64,000 nucleotides of DNA, taken from NCBI GenBank assembly GCA_015847255.1, contig JADLZK010010440.1:1-64000 (forward strand), read 5' to 3'. The notes under the pieces are model-generated. The model saw only the letters and a list, made by a program, of their open reading frames with translations, searched no databases and was not told the origin of the DNA. Positions 1-12,099 of this stretch are shown here, piece by piece. This DNA is from Hyparrhenia diplandra (lineage: Eukaryota; Streptophyta; Magnoliopsida; Poales; Poaceae). Position numbers and translations under genes: made by a program. The stretch's first letter is position 1. Every line of letters starts with the position of its first letter.

Positions 1-950
1 GCTAGCCCGATTCATATTTGGCCTTGTAGCTACTTGTTGAAAGCTTGGGCGCACGCCTCCTCCTCTCTCCAATCTCCTCTCTACTCTCTCCAATCCCCAA
101 TCTCTTCTCGTATCGGAGAAATTTGAGCCCCACCCGCAAATTTGTTGGGCCCTCTGCGTCATTTTTATTTTTTTGAACGGTGAAGCGCCGCGCGAAGTGA
201 CCCCCGCCCTCTCTCGACTTCATTTCTCCCTCCTCCTTTCCCATTCCCCCACGCTTTCGTAGCGAAGATCTCGCCGGAGTTTTCGAGTTGGCCACGGCCC
301 GGACTACCCGCTTCTTTGGCGTTGCGTGCTCCATCTCCGGCCCGCCCACGTCGTCGCGTCAGTATTTCGTTGCGTGTGACCCCGCTGCCGCTCTACGTGT
401 GCGGTGGTGTGTGGGGGTCGGCGGCGTTTGGGGCCAGTGTTCCTCGCCGCGCAAGGATTTAGGGTTCTCGTCGTCGGTGGTGTCCATTCAGCGGGAATCG
501 CCCGCGCTTCGCCTTTGGTCTCGTCTCGATTCATTTCGTTTTTTTAGTTCGTTTTTGTGCTTCGATTTGGATTCGAGGGCGCGTAGGCGGGATTTGATTT
601 TGGTTCGGTTTCGTTGTTCTAGTTGTAGGCGGATTCGATTTTGGGGCCGAGGCGAGGGGCCGAATCCCATCCCAATCCTTTTTTTTTGTTGAGTTTTGAC
701 GGTTTGGAGTTGGAGGAGCGAGGAGAACCAAGGGCAACATCTTCTGCCCGAGCTCCACCACATTTCCGCCGCAGTAGGTCATCGGCGTCGTCAGGCACGG
801 GCCGTCTTCCACACTGCGGGTCATCATCCAGTGCATACACTTGGTACTCCGCTCCCTCCAGGGCTCTTGTATATGTATATTTTTCCCCACTTTCGCAACT
901 GCAATCGGATGCGAGCAAAGTTGAATCATGTTTAGTTTGTTTTAATGCAT
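1..950 (+). other. GC-rich promoter/5'UTR-like segment at window edge
   Basis: The segment is pyrimidine-rich and GC-rich on the + strand (CT-rich stretches at 55-115 and 200-250, then CG-rich to about 860), and then changes sharply to AT-rich intron-like DNA. This composition is typical of a grass transcript leader followed by a long first intron. Several short frames are open but none shows a recognisable domain or a convincing coding start. It could be the 5' end of the transposon gene that follows or of an unrelated gene cut by the window edge. I assign no product. Confidence 0.35.
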
Positions 951-1290
951 TCGGTTTAGATGGGGGTAAGAGGCACCATGTTTTTGGGTGCCAATGCTAG
1001 CCATGAGATAAAACCCGGATAAATTGCTTTTTTACGCTTTTTTTGGGGTGCCAAACATTGCGAACAAAAATATATTCCGATCCCGGCCGTATTTTGCGAG
1101 GGGTAATTGAATTTGTAGATGGCACTTTAGTTGGAAATTATTTTTTGTTGGGTGGTTAGTTAGTGGTTAGTTAGTGAGGGATGTTGCTTGCCGTCTCAGG
1201 GTGGGAGTACGTGAAGTTGGTTCAAAAAGGCTTGATTGTGGCTTTGAAGCGCCTAAGAAGCGATTTTCAACACTTGTAGCTATGCTAACA
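757..1290 (+). repeat. Diverged direct repeat, copy 1 (partner at 2985-3500)
   Basis: Shares a colinear series of blocks with 2985-3500: a CTTCCACAC...GGTACTCC block, GGATGCGAGCAAAGTTGAAT (906 and 3121), a CACCATG...GGTGCCAATG block, GCCAAAACATTGCGAACA-like DNA, a TTTTGTAGATGGAACTTT-like block and a CAACACTT...GCTAAC end. Small indels separate the blocks. It is an old tandem duplication about 2.2 kb apart, and no frame is conserved across both copies. Confidence 0.7.
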
Positions 1291-2619
1291 TCTTTACAAT
1301 ACTTGGTTTGAATCATTGTTGTCGCTTTGTGCTGCAAGAATGAGACTGTTCATTTTGAAATTATAATTCTTTGTGGGATTGAAAGTGTGGAAGGGATAAT
1401 ACTCTTCACTAAAACCTCACTCCTTAGGGTCCAATTCTCTTTTGTTTTTGCTTGACATTTATTTAAACTCTGAACAAAATTATAGGTGCTTTGTGAATTA
1501 CTAGTATAAAATGTATTATATACGTATAAAATGTATTATAAAATGTATTAAATTGTTAGCTTGAATAGGGCTATGCAAGTATATCGACCTTGTAGGTAAT
1601 GGTTTTTTGAAATATCTCTTACTAGCTTCTCTTCCTTGCAAAGTGAAAATACCAAAAATGTTGTGCTCTCATCGGTATATGTGAATCTATGGTGCAAGGT
1701 ATTTGCTCTTGCTTTGTATGATCACCAAATTGTCAATTGAAAACTCTCATGCGCATGCATATAATAGGATCTTGACTTTTTATGTGGTTAGAGATCTACC
1801 AAGAATTTTCTCGGTTTTTAAGTCACCTATCATTTTTTCTAAGTTTGCTATATATTTGTGTTGATTGATAAACTATATTATGTTTTTGTTCCATTTTGAT
1901 ATACGAATGTGTGCTTACACAAGCGCAAAACTACTTTTACGAAATTAATTTTGTGAAATTACGGATACATGGTGTAGGTTTGAAATTTTGCGAATAGGTC
2001 ATGTAGAATGAATAGCGAATTTTGTGAAATTATGCATTTCCGGTGCAATTAGCATTGCTTTTTTCCTCGTGTCGCCAGTTGGGAAATCATTCAACATTGA
2101 GATAGAACATCTGGCGCAGAACTACATCTATAATTGTCGACCATCGGGTGCCTTCAAACATCTGGAGCTCATCTAGGTATGCGATTCTGGCCAGCTGCCT
2201 GGCTCATCCAAATCCCCAGTTGTTTTTTTAATTTTACTGCTTGTGATGCGGTGGTAGGGGCCGTGAATCACCGGTATCGAAGATGGATTGGGGGTAGTCA
2301 TATCGACTTTGGTAAACCACTAATTTCGGGATTAGCATAGGGAGGCATTTTGTGCCTCGATCTAGTTGGGATACGAGGAACGAGGTTAGGACACTAAGTT
2401 CGGGTTGTATGTCTATTAAATCTTAGCATTTAAAATTGTGTTGTCGGGTGATTTGGGTCAAATTTAAAAATAATGTACATGAGCTCAATTACGAGCCTCT
2501 TGGCCTATTCGGTACATGAACATTCTTGTGTGTACCACCTTCGGACATTTTTAAAAAGTTGAACCTTTTATGCATTCTTTTTGATCTTTTTGTCTGGGTG
2601 TATTATATTAGTGTTAGAA
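1291..2619. other. AT-rich stretch without recognised gene
   Basis: AT-rich intron-like or intergenic DNA. Short local repeats of ATAAAATGTATTA occur near 1500-1550. I see no domain, splice-defined exon or RNA gene. Confidence 0.5.
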
Positions 2620-2756
2620 TTCAGTGCTTTTCTTATATGATTTATTTATGACTTCAACATTTAGTTTATCATTTACAGGGAGGCTCCAATTTTTACACTA
2701 ATAATTGGTTTACTTCATTCACTTGAGTTGGATGACATAACGAAATTGAACAAGGG

Positions 2757-2930
2757 ATAGATACATGAGGTAGAGATGGGATAGATAGGGAGAGATAGGG
2801 AGAGGGAGAGATAGGTAGAGATAGAGAGGGGGGGAGAGAGAGAGAGATAAAGAGTAAGAGATAAGGATAGAGTTAGAGATGTAGGTATACGTGAGAGAGA
2901 GGGATAGAGAGAGATGGTTAGAGTTTGACA
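2757..2930 (+). repeat. Purine-rich GA/GATA tract 1
   Basis: Irregular GAGATAGGGAGAG-type sequence with almost no cytosine. It is followed after about 50 bases by the second copy of the 757-1290 repeat. Confidence 0.85.
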
Positions 2931-2984
2931 TATAGTGTACTTGGGTTTTAAAATTGTTTTTGTTTTGCCTAGCATGTTTGGTTA

Positions 2985-3500
2985 TCGTCGTCGGGCATCG
3001 GCGCCTTCCACACCGGCCCGAGTCATCTAGGTAACGACACGGGTACTCCTCCCTCGCAACTCTCGTCGATGCGAGCAAAGTTGTATGTGTTTATCGCGTT
3101 TTCCCCACAAGAACTACGTCGGATGCGAGCAAAAAGTTGAATCATGTGTTTAGATTCAGTTTACAGCACCATGGTTGTTGCAGGTGCCAATGTAGATAAA
3201 TTGCTTTTTCTCCGGTTTGTGATGCCAAAACATTGCGAACATGATGAATATATATCCGATTTTCTTTGTTTTTGGGAGGTAATCAATTTTGTAGATGGAA
3301 CTTTTGTTGGCAATTATTGTTGTGGTTACTTAGGGGAGGGATGAAATTTACATTTGGTTGGGGTGGGGGGTCTGTGAAGTTATGTATGACTCGGCAGGGA
3401 TGTTATTATATTCTTTTTGAGTTAGGGAGGTTGGATGGAAGTCTTGATCGTACCGAGCCCCAAGGAATCTTTCAACACCTATAGGTTGTACCCAGCTAAC
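2985..3500 (+). repeat. Diverged direct repeat, copy 2 (partner at 757-1290)
   Basis: Contains GGATGCGAGCAAA twice (about 3068 and 3121), so the start of the repeat is itself partly duplicated. Lies between two GA tracts inside the 1.4-kb block. Confidence 0.65.
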
Positions 3501-3612
3501 GGAGAGATAGGTAGAGAGAGGGAGAGGGAGAGGAAGAGACGATGGAGGAGAGAGAAAAGGATAGAGACAGACCTAGGTAGAGAGGGAGATGGATATATGG
3601 GGGAGATATAGT
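3500..3612 (+). repeat. Purine-rich GA tract 2
   Basis: GAGAGATAGGTAGAGAGAGGGAGAGG-like sequence running into GATATAGTGATGGTGGGTTTT, the same exit sequence as the tract at 5170-5245. Confidence 0.8.
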
Positions 3613-4737
3613 GATGGTGGGTTTTAATTTTCTTTTGTTTTGCTGTCATTAGTATATGTGTTGCATTTAATTTTAACTCATGATTGAGTTCAAATAATAT
3701 TTGAATGTGTCGAGCTTGGACATTGTGTGTAAGGATGTATTTTTAAAAATCATATATTTGCCGCCTTTTGTTTGGCAATGCATAGTCTCCGAAAAGTTAA
3801 CAAAAGAGTATACGCCTTTTCGATGATGCCACGCTTTTATTTAGTTTCGATTAAAACTAAATTAAGAGATTTAGTTGAAAAACTTCACACTTGCTGTTAC
3901 TTAACTTTGAATCAGGAGATAGAAAACTTTATATTGCTATCCTAATAACTTTGAACTATTTACATTAATTTTGTAATCTACTTTTAACAGCTTGAAGTGA
4001 CGACGCGCTCTCATATTCTACTTTTATTGGTGTCATCACTAGTTCAATCACAAAAAGCACTCACATCCGTGGGCCGCCCAAAGAGTTCGAATCGTATGGA
4101 ATAAACTTGAAATGACTTAAGCCGGGTTTTAGACTTTTTAGTTTTTAAGCTAAATATGCTAATGTTATAGTTTAAAATGGAGCATGGTGAATAAAATTTT
4201 TTCCAAAGTGTTTCAAATGCAAGCTTGATTAATTTGTTACTGAATATCAAGACATTATGCATTTTCTTTTTTTGTGTGGTTTGTTAAGTATATAACATAA
4301 TATTGTATGAATTTTGATGCTACATTTTTGTTAATGTAATAACATTTTGCAATGATGTAATGCTTTTGGTTTAGGGTTTAGATTTTTGTTTGTTAACAAA
4401 TTTCAAGAGAGATTACGCAGATTATTGTGCGTTATATGATTCATGAGGTCCGTGGCATCGTGAGATTTTTGCATCCGAATTGTTAAGATCTTTGTTTTCA
4501 ATGTCCAAAGTATCCTAATTGGCTACTAGAACCATCGTGAATTGCTTTGTTAACACTTTTGTTTCTCAATGTTGAAAGATAATTTCTCATACTATCTTAG
4601 GTATGCACTCAGATTTCTTATGTGATTTACTTATGACTTCGACATGTAGTTTATCATTGGCTGTGAGGCTACAATTTTGACACTAATATACCGGTTTTAA
4701 AGCACGCAAATGTGGATAACATAAATGTAATCTTAAA

Positions 4738-4912
4738 AAGGGATAGATAGATGAGGTAGAGATGGGATAGATAAGGAGAGGGAGAGATAGGGGGGGAGAG
4801 GGAGGGAGGGGGAGAGAGAGAGAGAGGTTTAGAGTGAGAGAGAAGGATAGGGACAGAGAGCTAGGTATAGAGAGAGAGGGATAGAGAGAGAGAGATGGAT
4901 ATATGGTGGGTT
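4738..4912 (+). repeat. Purine-rich GA/GATA tract 3
   Basis: Begins with GGGATAGATAGATGAGGTAG, nearly identical to the start of the tract at 2757, and includes long (GA)n runs at about 4800-4830. Confidence 0.85.
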
Positions 4913-5169
4913 TTTAAATTTTTTTGGTATTGTTAGCATGGTAGGTTATTGTTGCTCAAAATATATCCCGCATAGACCTCTGTAATTTTTTTGACCGATG
5001 CATTGCCTTTTGTACTCTAAAGAAGTATGCCGCACTTTTTTCTTCCTGCATACCGTTTTCTGGGGTTGTGTTCAACGCAGGCTAACCTATGAATTAAACA
5101 ATGCATGCCTTTTTTTTTTTGTTTGTTTTATGTGGTATTGCTGGTGCCCGCTTTGCTTGTGTCCTTATG

Positions 5170-5246
5170 AGTTAGATAGAGAGATATAGAAGTAGAGAGA
5201 GGATTGAGAGAAAGAGGGATGGATGGATAAGTAGGGGAGAGATATA
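5170..5246 (+). repeat. Purine-rich GA tract 4 (short)
   Basis: GATAGAGAGATATAGAAGTAGAG-like, ending in GATATAGTGATGGTGG. It corresponds to tract 2 in the duplicated block. Confidence 0.75.
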
Positions 5247-5879
5247 GTGATGGTGGTTTTTTGAATTTCTTGTTTAGCTGTCATTATATGGTTTGCATTT
5301 ACTTTTAGTCATTAGTGAGTTCAAATAATATTTAGTAACATATCTTTATCCCCTATCTACCGCATATTTTTTGTCACATCAAGATATTTTGTTGCATTTA
5401 ATTTTACTCATCGGTGAGATCAAAAATAATATTCAATGTGTTGAGCCTGTACATTGTGTGTAAGGATGTATTTTTAAAATCATATGCCTATGTTGCTTTT
5501 GGTTCCATGCACAGTTTGTGGGTCCAAAAGATATTAGTAGTTATAAAAAGGGATTATTAGAAACTACCTTTTTTTTTTTTCCCCGCTCCATTAATTCTTT
5601 TAATTTTTGACAACTCCATTGATTTTTTAAATTTTTAAGGAGTTAAAGGTTTTTGTGGAGTGAATCTATTACCCGCATTTTTCCATTGAGAAAGTTTTAA
5701 AAGTCAAAGCAATGACGAAGAAGGTATGTTATAATGCCAAATAATTTTATGTTTTAACTACTTGAGCTTTTAGGGTTAGAATCCCTTTTATCTACTAGTT
5801 GTAATATTCGAACTATTGATATGAAAGTTTGTGTTGGTACCTTTTTAAAAACTTTTTGCATGATTGCTTGAGAATATTT

Positions 5880-6880
5880 AGTTTCTCATTAAAACTAAAT
5901 TAAGATATTAGTTGAAAAACTTCACACTTGCTGTTACAAAACTTTGAATCGAGAGATAGAAAACTTTATATTGCTATTTGAATAACTTTGAACTATTTAC
6001 ATTATAAACTTTGAATCATGAGATAGCAAATTTTATATTGCTATTTAATTAACTTTGCATTATTGCATAATAAACTCTTCTCCAAACTTGTTGGTACTTT
6101 TTTATTTCTAGTTTAAAAACTTTGGAATCAAATATTTAAAAACTTTTTAGTGATAGGTTCAAAACTTTACACTATAATATTAGCAACTTTGTATTGCTAG
6201 GTTCAAAACTTTTACACTAGATATGAAACTTTGTACTATTGTAGTGAAAAAACTTTTAATTAGTAGCTTAAAAAACTTTAGACTTGTGGTTACAAAACTT
6301 TGAATGATGAGATAGCAAACTTTTTATATTGATATTTAAATAACTTTTGAACTATTGCATAATAAACTTTTTTGAACTTTTGTTACTTTATATGTCTAGT
6401 ATAAAAACTTTGGACTGAAATATTTAAAACTTTTTACTTTGGTAGGTTCAAAACTTTACACTATAATATTGGGAACTTTTTCATTGCTAGGTTAAAAACT
6501 TTTTAGACTTAATCTTATAAAACTTTGAATGATGAGATAGCAAACTTTAAAGGTATTTAAAAACTTTGAACTATTTGATTATAAAGTTTTTAAGTTTATA
6601 TTTCTAGGTTAAAAACTTTGTACATTAAATATTTAAAACTTTTTTATTTAGGTTCAAAATTATAGTGTATTAAAATTTTGTATTTGCTAGGTTCATTAAA
6701 ACTTTGAACTAGGTTCAAAACTAAAAAATTTTATTTTGAAAACTTTTTTTCTATTTAAAAACTTTAAACTTGTCTAAAACTTTGAATCATGAGATACTTA
6801 AAAACTTTTTAAGTTAGGTTCAAAAACTTTACACTATAATATTATCAACTTTGTTTGCTAGGTTCAAAACTTTTTCCATG
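5880..6880 (+). repeat. AAACTTTG-rich degenerate tandem array
   Basis: About 1 kb in which AAAACTTTG or close variants recur every 20-35 bases, linked by phrases such as GATGAGATAGCAAACTTT, TGCTAGGTTCAAAACTTT and TTACACTATAATATT, which themselves recur. It is a decayed satellite-like array. The reverse-complement motif forms a shorter array at 28905-29150. It lies immediately upstream of the first Ulp1-like gene fragment. Confidence 0.8.
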
Positions 6881-6939
6881 TCATCATATGTACTTAGATT
6901 GGTTCTTTTTTCCTATTTTGATGAGTTTCACTACAAGTA

Positions 6940-9900
6940 CAAAGTGTGAGCTTGAGTTTTTCAAATTTTGTAAAGAATTTGACTGATGTACAAAGAGCTT
7001 CCGTTAGGGCTTGTGGCTTTGGTAGCTTGTTGCACTTTGACCGCAATGAATTACCGGAAGCAAGAGCGTATATGGTGGCATGTAGATTCCATGTAGCGTC
7101 AAGGATTTTGTGGTGGGATGGAGGGTGGGTGTTCTTTTGAACTAAATGCATTTGGCGATCGGTACTTTGGAGTACCTTTAGGGGGTTGGAAAATCAAAGA
7201 GCATGCTTCAAGGGAACAAATAGCAACCATTCTTGGTGATCTTTGGAACCGCCATTTGCACCTACTATCAATGAGTTGTTTAGCTTGGTCCCCCGGAACT
7301 TCTTGGAGACAAGTTTGTCCGTGTTTTCATGCCGATATCACTTTCATGCCTTCTCCGCCTCTACGGGTTATCCAAGAGCCAAAGAAAAAGATACTACTCT
7401 GCTAGATTTTGCTTCATTTGGAGACATAGGAAAGTATGACTGGAGCTCTTTTATTGTTGACCGGTTAGTAGTAGGAATTCAAGATTCCAGAAATCTGAGC
7501 TCAAACCTATCGATGCCTACATTTTGTGGTTGCATCATTCTCTTAGTGGTGGGTATTTTTTTGAATTCTTTGTATGATTTTTTTTTTTCATTCATGTGCC
7601 TTCTTTTTACCATTTCTTCATTATCTAAAACTCACAAAATGTATTTATTTTTTGTTTGACACACGTTTGCATTCTTTGAATACGTCAAGGCACGTGTATC
7701 ATACTTCGTGAAGATTGGCCTCAGATCAAGGTTTGGAATGATCGGATGGTCAATGTATATTTGGAGTTGGAAGGGATGAGTGATGACGATTCCTTCGGGA
7801 CATTGAGGTATGTGCTTTTAAAAATTTCTTCAAACTAATTATTATTTTTAGTTTTGGACAATGATAAAGTTTAGTATGCTGTAGTATAAGTTTTAAACTT
7901 GTTGGAAACATAAGTGCTAAGTTTAGTTTGTTGCAATTTTTTTAATATGAAATTTATATAGATTTCATTTTTGTAACAACTAAAGCATGTCGGTGAGACC
8001 CGTTTGTAGTTCTTTGGTTCGTTGTCTTCAGCAATTTTCGCAAGATTGCCTGCACAAGTTGAGAGTTTCATTGAAAACATGGCACCACATGATGATTCAA
8101 ACTTGGCAGGACACAACAATCAAGCAAATGTAACTACTAATTTCCCATCTTTTTTGATCTTTTTAATTTTCTGTTCATGCAATTCAATCTTGCGGTATTA
8201 GTTTTCTTATCATATTATATCTTATTTGGTGTATGCCTTATATGAACAGGCAAGGATTCGATCGTAGACATGTGCACAAAATTTCATAGAGATATCATGG
8301 CAAAGATCCATTTTCGCAATCCAACCGCTTGTCTCCCGGTCAACTTTGCTCCATGGCGAGTTCATGTGGACTAATGTTGGTGGTCTTTGGCACTTACGCT
8401 CCTAGAGCTAATGATGCTCCAGGTCCATCCGTTCCCTACTGACAAAGAATTGTGGTGGGGACTCTGCTCGAGCCTGAGAGGGATTTTGCTCGAGGGGTGA
8501 CTACCCGTAGCGTAAGCAAGGAAAGGGAGCCTACACTGTTTATGTAGGCTTGAGAACCCGTGAGCGTATGCAAGGCAAAGGGTATCATCGAGAGATGGAA
8601 GTGGAAGATTCTCGACGCAAATGCTTTTGCCAATAATAGTGCAATGAACACAATGTAAGCTGCATTCATGTCCGGTGCAACAAGAAAAGGGAAAGGAAAA
8701 CTTGATGGAGGTATGCCTAGTCGAACCGTAAAGAGAGGAGTGATGGAACAGGGAAGTAGTTGATGATTCACCCTGCAATTTAGTGCATGGAAAATTGAAG
8801 AGCAAAAGATAGTGCAAGCAAACGTGAGATTGATCTTGAGCCCAATGAAGCGGATCCAAATCAGGAAGACAATGAAGTTTTCTTTGCCCGGTCGGGACAC
8901 TTTTTTCGTCCTAGGAATGCTTTTCATGAGCCTTTCGTTCTTTGAGGTGGACACGGTCAACTAGATGGGCGTCCTTCAAATTTTGGTGAGCAAGTATTCA
9001 CATTACTCTTATTTTTTTAAAAAAATTTTTTTGAACTAAAGTTTTTCTTTACTTTTTTGCTATATGTGTTTACATGTGCGGCCAAGACACCTAGTGTAGT
9101 ACCGATTCTTTAGAAGGTGAAGTACCTCCCGTAGCAAATCGTAAAAAAGAAGATTGATGTTGCAGAAGATCAGTAAGAGATTGATAAAGTGGTTACGTTT
9201 TTAAAAACAACAAGGATTCAAAAATCAAAGATTAATTGTAGAAGGTTTGGATAACTCAGAAAATCTCAGCCACCAGAATGCAGATGATAATGTATTGCTT
9301 CCTGTCCCCCAGTCTTCAGTGAGCATACCAAAGAGTGGTAATGCCAAGTTGGTTACGTGTACTAATAAAAATTTGGTGGGGACGAGAAGTACATGTTGTT
9401 GAGCCTTCGCGGTCCAAGATGGGTGTGAATGATGGTCGCCTGAGTTTTGTTGAGAATGTTTTAGGCCATGAACAACGAGGGCAGCACGGTACCAATAGTG
9501 GAGATGTACCAATTCATACCGAGTCAACATCTAATGGAAGTATCAACTGCTTTCAAATTTAATTCCTACAAAGACTCTAATCTTTCCAACCATCCCTACC
9601 ATTGATTTTGAAGTTAGCGTGATTTCAATACACAAGCAATCTTAAGTCTCATGCTAAAGGTGATAATCAACTTTGTTGTGGTAAGCAATTTTTGCCTACA
9701 CTAGCCTTGCATCACATTTTTTCCCTTTTTTCATTTTTTCAAACGCATTCATGCAAATCATATTTCCAAATTTCTTTTAACTTATCCTTTTTTGATTTGA
9801 CAAGTCCGGACACTAGAAAGAGGCTCCTCGATTCGTTGTGCCCGATCTTTTCAAAGGGGTAGGACGTCCAGGTGGATAGTTCTAAAAGGAAGGTCTGCCG

Positions 9901-10466
9901 CGATATCTAAAACTCCAAAAGTGGTTGGCAATCGGTTCTCCTTCAGATAGTAACAAGGCTAGGAAAAAACAGAGATTAAGTGTCACAAAGTCTTCTAAGG
10001 ATCATATCGTATTGGACCGGACTTCTAGGAGAATGCCTAGTAATTTGGAACCGTGTGAGAAGTCTCCGTGGTTGAAGCAAAAAGACAATGTAAATCCCGA
10101 CATTGCAGAATCGCAAGTGTCAAATGCACCCCCGCTCATGGTGGTAAGCAACCTTTAGCGTTTTATACAAGTGTACATGTATTTTTCATATATTGTTCTA
10201 TGGTTTTAGTGAATGAATGATAATTTTTTTGTGTTTCCCGATATTTTTTTTTACATGTATCGTTGTATCGCTATTAAGAGAGGAAGTCATCCTGAACAAT
10301 TTGCAAGAAAGCGGGCTCAGAAACCTTCAGTTCATCTGGGTACACAAGATATGTTCTTCAACCATCCCCAAGAGAAGATTCAATTGTCAGCATCTGAGAA
10401 TAAATTATATGATTTGGCAACTAGACGTGTATCTAAGCGAAAAGCAAACAAGAAAGGTATTCATCT
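6940..10466 (+). pseudogene. N-terminal half of a Ulp1-associated plant transposon gene (copy 1)
   Basis: Spliced, decayed remains of the N-terminal module that precedes a Ulp1-like protease in plant transposon genes. The first exon (about 6940-7548) reads DVQRASVRACGFGSLLHF, ELNAFGDRYFGVPLGG and YDWSSFIVDRL in three frames, so at least two frameshifts split it; it ends at a GTG|GTGGGT donor. The next exon contains EDWPQIKVWNDRMVNVYLEL and ends at AG|GTATGT (7807). A further exon contains LPAQVESFIENMAPHDDSN (about 8028-8129). Lysine/serine-rich linker exons follow at 9925-10152 and about 10275-10460. The second copy at 23.5 kb shows the same order (LTPEQRCIVESIGFHHLLDI, then SSYDWCTAVLDKL), which supports homology. 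No function beyond transposon-associated is assigned. Confidence 0.6.
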
Positions 10467-10499
10467 AACTTTTTTAAATGGCATTATATTTTTATAAAA

Positions 10500-11595
10500 A
10501 TGAAAAACACTATTTTTAGGAAAATGATTGACTTATTGTTTGTTGGTATTGGCTATGTGATACCTTTTTTTTTTTTTCCCCGATTTTGTGCATGCAATTT
10601 GACTTAGTCCTAAATAAATAAATATGCATACTAAAGTTCTAAAACCAGGAGCAACAATTCTAGAAGGAAATAAGGAACATTGAAATCGCCACCGCTTGTT
10701 GGTTTGTTATGTTCCAACCTAAGTATAGAACACTTATTAATGTATGAGTCTATTTTGGGAGTGGAGAATTCAGCCACTATTGTTAATTTAAACGAGATCT
10801 AGAGCGAGGGATGGCTGACCATGGTAGCCATTTCTGTTGTTTGGGCCTTGTGGGGAGGGCATGGGGTAGTGGTAAAGGAAGGGAGTTGGTGGATAGACTC
10901 ATTGGAGTTTGAAGTTCATTTTCTTGACTTTTGCTCCGTGGAGCATGTAGTGATTTGGCCTTTTGGCCGAGTCTTCACTAGGCATTGCATTTATCAAGTG
11001 AAGAACACATGGAGCTTGGGAGAAGTATTCTTTTGGCTCACGCAACCCGCAGTTGCGGGTTGTAGCACTCTTGCAGCATCGGAGGTAGGGGGCACCGATG
11101 CACGTGCATCTATGTTATGTCCGCTAGGCAACAAAGAAGGAAGAGATATTGGGACTTTGAGGCATATAGGGACGGGCCGTATCCAAAATCGATGAAAAAT
11201 CGTTTTTCTCGATATGGCTTGGATATGAATCCGCATAACTATAGTGTATCTCGTAGGAGGATATGGCCTCCCCACAAATGTAGATACATTTTTGTTGTTA
11301 TGTAAACAATTATAAATGTTTATTAGGTTTTTGTACTAGAACGGTGTCGATAGTGACAAAACAAAGCAATATATTTAGGTTCTCGTATAAATAGTCACTT
11401 GAAATATAAAAGGCAAGTGTTAGGTCTAACCTTTAGTGTTAGATCTAACCTTTTAGGTCTAACCTTTATTTATTTTATAAATAGTTACACCAATATATTT
11501 ATGTAAGCACCTCTTGTCTTCTTATCACAAAACAAGAAGAAAGAAGAACAAATCATTCATTGCATGAGTAGTCTTTGCACATGCGATCTTTTAGA
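10500..11595. other. Spacer with a perfect hairpin and short triplicated motif
   Basis: No coding exon is supported. A 9-bp-arm inverted repeat CAACCCGCA-GT-TGCGGGTTG lies at 11043-11062 in locally GC-richer DNA (10800-11200). At 11419-11470 the phrase TTAGGTCTAACCTTT occurs three times in slightly varied form. The sequence then runs into the next GA tract. Confidence 0.5.
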
Positions 11596-11956
11596 GATAG
11601 ATATGATATAGGGAGTGAGATAGAAATGATAGAGAGAGAGTGCAGACAGAGATACAGATAGAGGGTGAGCAATAGGTAGGTATATTTAGAGATAGGAGAG
11701 AGAGCAAGAGAAAGAGAGGGAGAGAGAGACTTTTTTAATAGATAGATGGAGATGGAGAGAGATAGTTAGGGAGATATATGGAGATAGAGATGGAGATAGT
11801 GAGAGAGGTAGAGAGAGTGAGATACAAATGGAGATATTGAGAGGTGAGAGAGCATGTGAGAGAGAAAGATATTGAGATACCTTTCTGCAATAGGTCAGTA
11901 TAAATACTCAAACATTGAGGATTAGGGAGAGAGAGAGATAGAGGGACAGAGAGACT
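11596..11956 (+). repeat. Purine-rich GA/GATA tract 5 (long, structured)
   Basis: Not a simple repeat. It contains ordered phrases (GGTATATTTAGAGATAGGAG, TAGATAGATGGAGATGGAGA, GATACC..TCTGCAATAGGTCA, TTGAGGATTAGGGAGAGA) that reappear in the same order at 12915-13165 and partly at 21690-21870. This marks it as a copy of a dispersed unit. Confidence 0.85.
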
Positions 11957-12099
11957 ACATGTGAGTTTTTTTCAAAACAAAAATATTTAGATAACATTGA
12001 TTTTTCACTGAGCAGAAGATGTACATCTGAGTTTGATTGGCCATTTAGAAGGAAAAAATTAGTACTACAATGAAATTTTATTTTTGGGCCCTTTTTCAA

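Larger units (their letters stand above)
2620..4000 (+). repeat. 1.4-kb direct repeat, copy 1 (partner at 4610-6020)
   Basis: The order of landmarks matches the block about 2 kb downstream: a TTATGACTTC..ACATTTAGTTTATCATT block, a GA tract, a second GA tract, GTGATGGTGGGTTTT, a GTTGCATTTAATTTTA...CATTGTGTGTAAGGATG block, and TTGAAAAACTTCACACTTGC near the end. Copy 1 carries in its middle the 2985-3500 repeat, which copy 2 mostly lacks. Confidence 0.7.
4610..6020 (+). repeat. 1.4-kb direct repeat, copy 2
   Basis: Landmarks follow the order listed for copy 1, including two GA tracts at the corresponding places and AAACTTCACACTTGCTGTTAC at about 5919. It contains TAACATATCTTTATCCC (about 5337), which recurs at about 13529 inside an intron of the Ulp1-like gene. 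That ties the block to the transposon family nearby. Confidence 0.65.

Noticed and set aside
288..692. 134-codon + strand frame in the GC-rich window start
   Set aside because: No domain, Arg/Ser/Phe-rich composition typical of leader DNA, and overlapping frames equally open.
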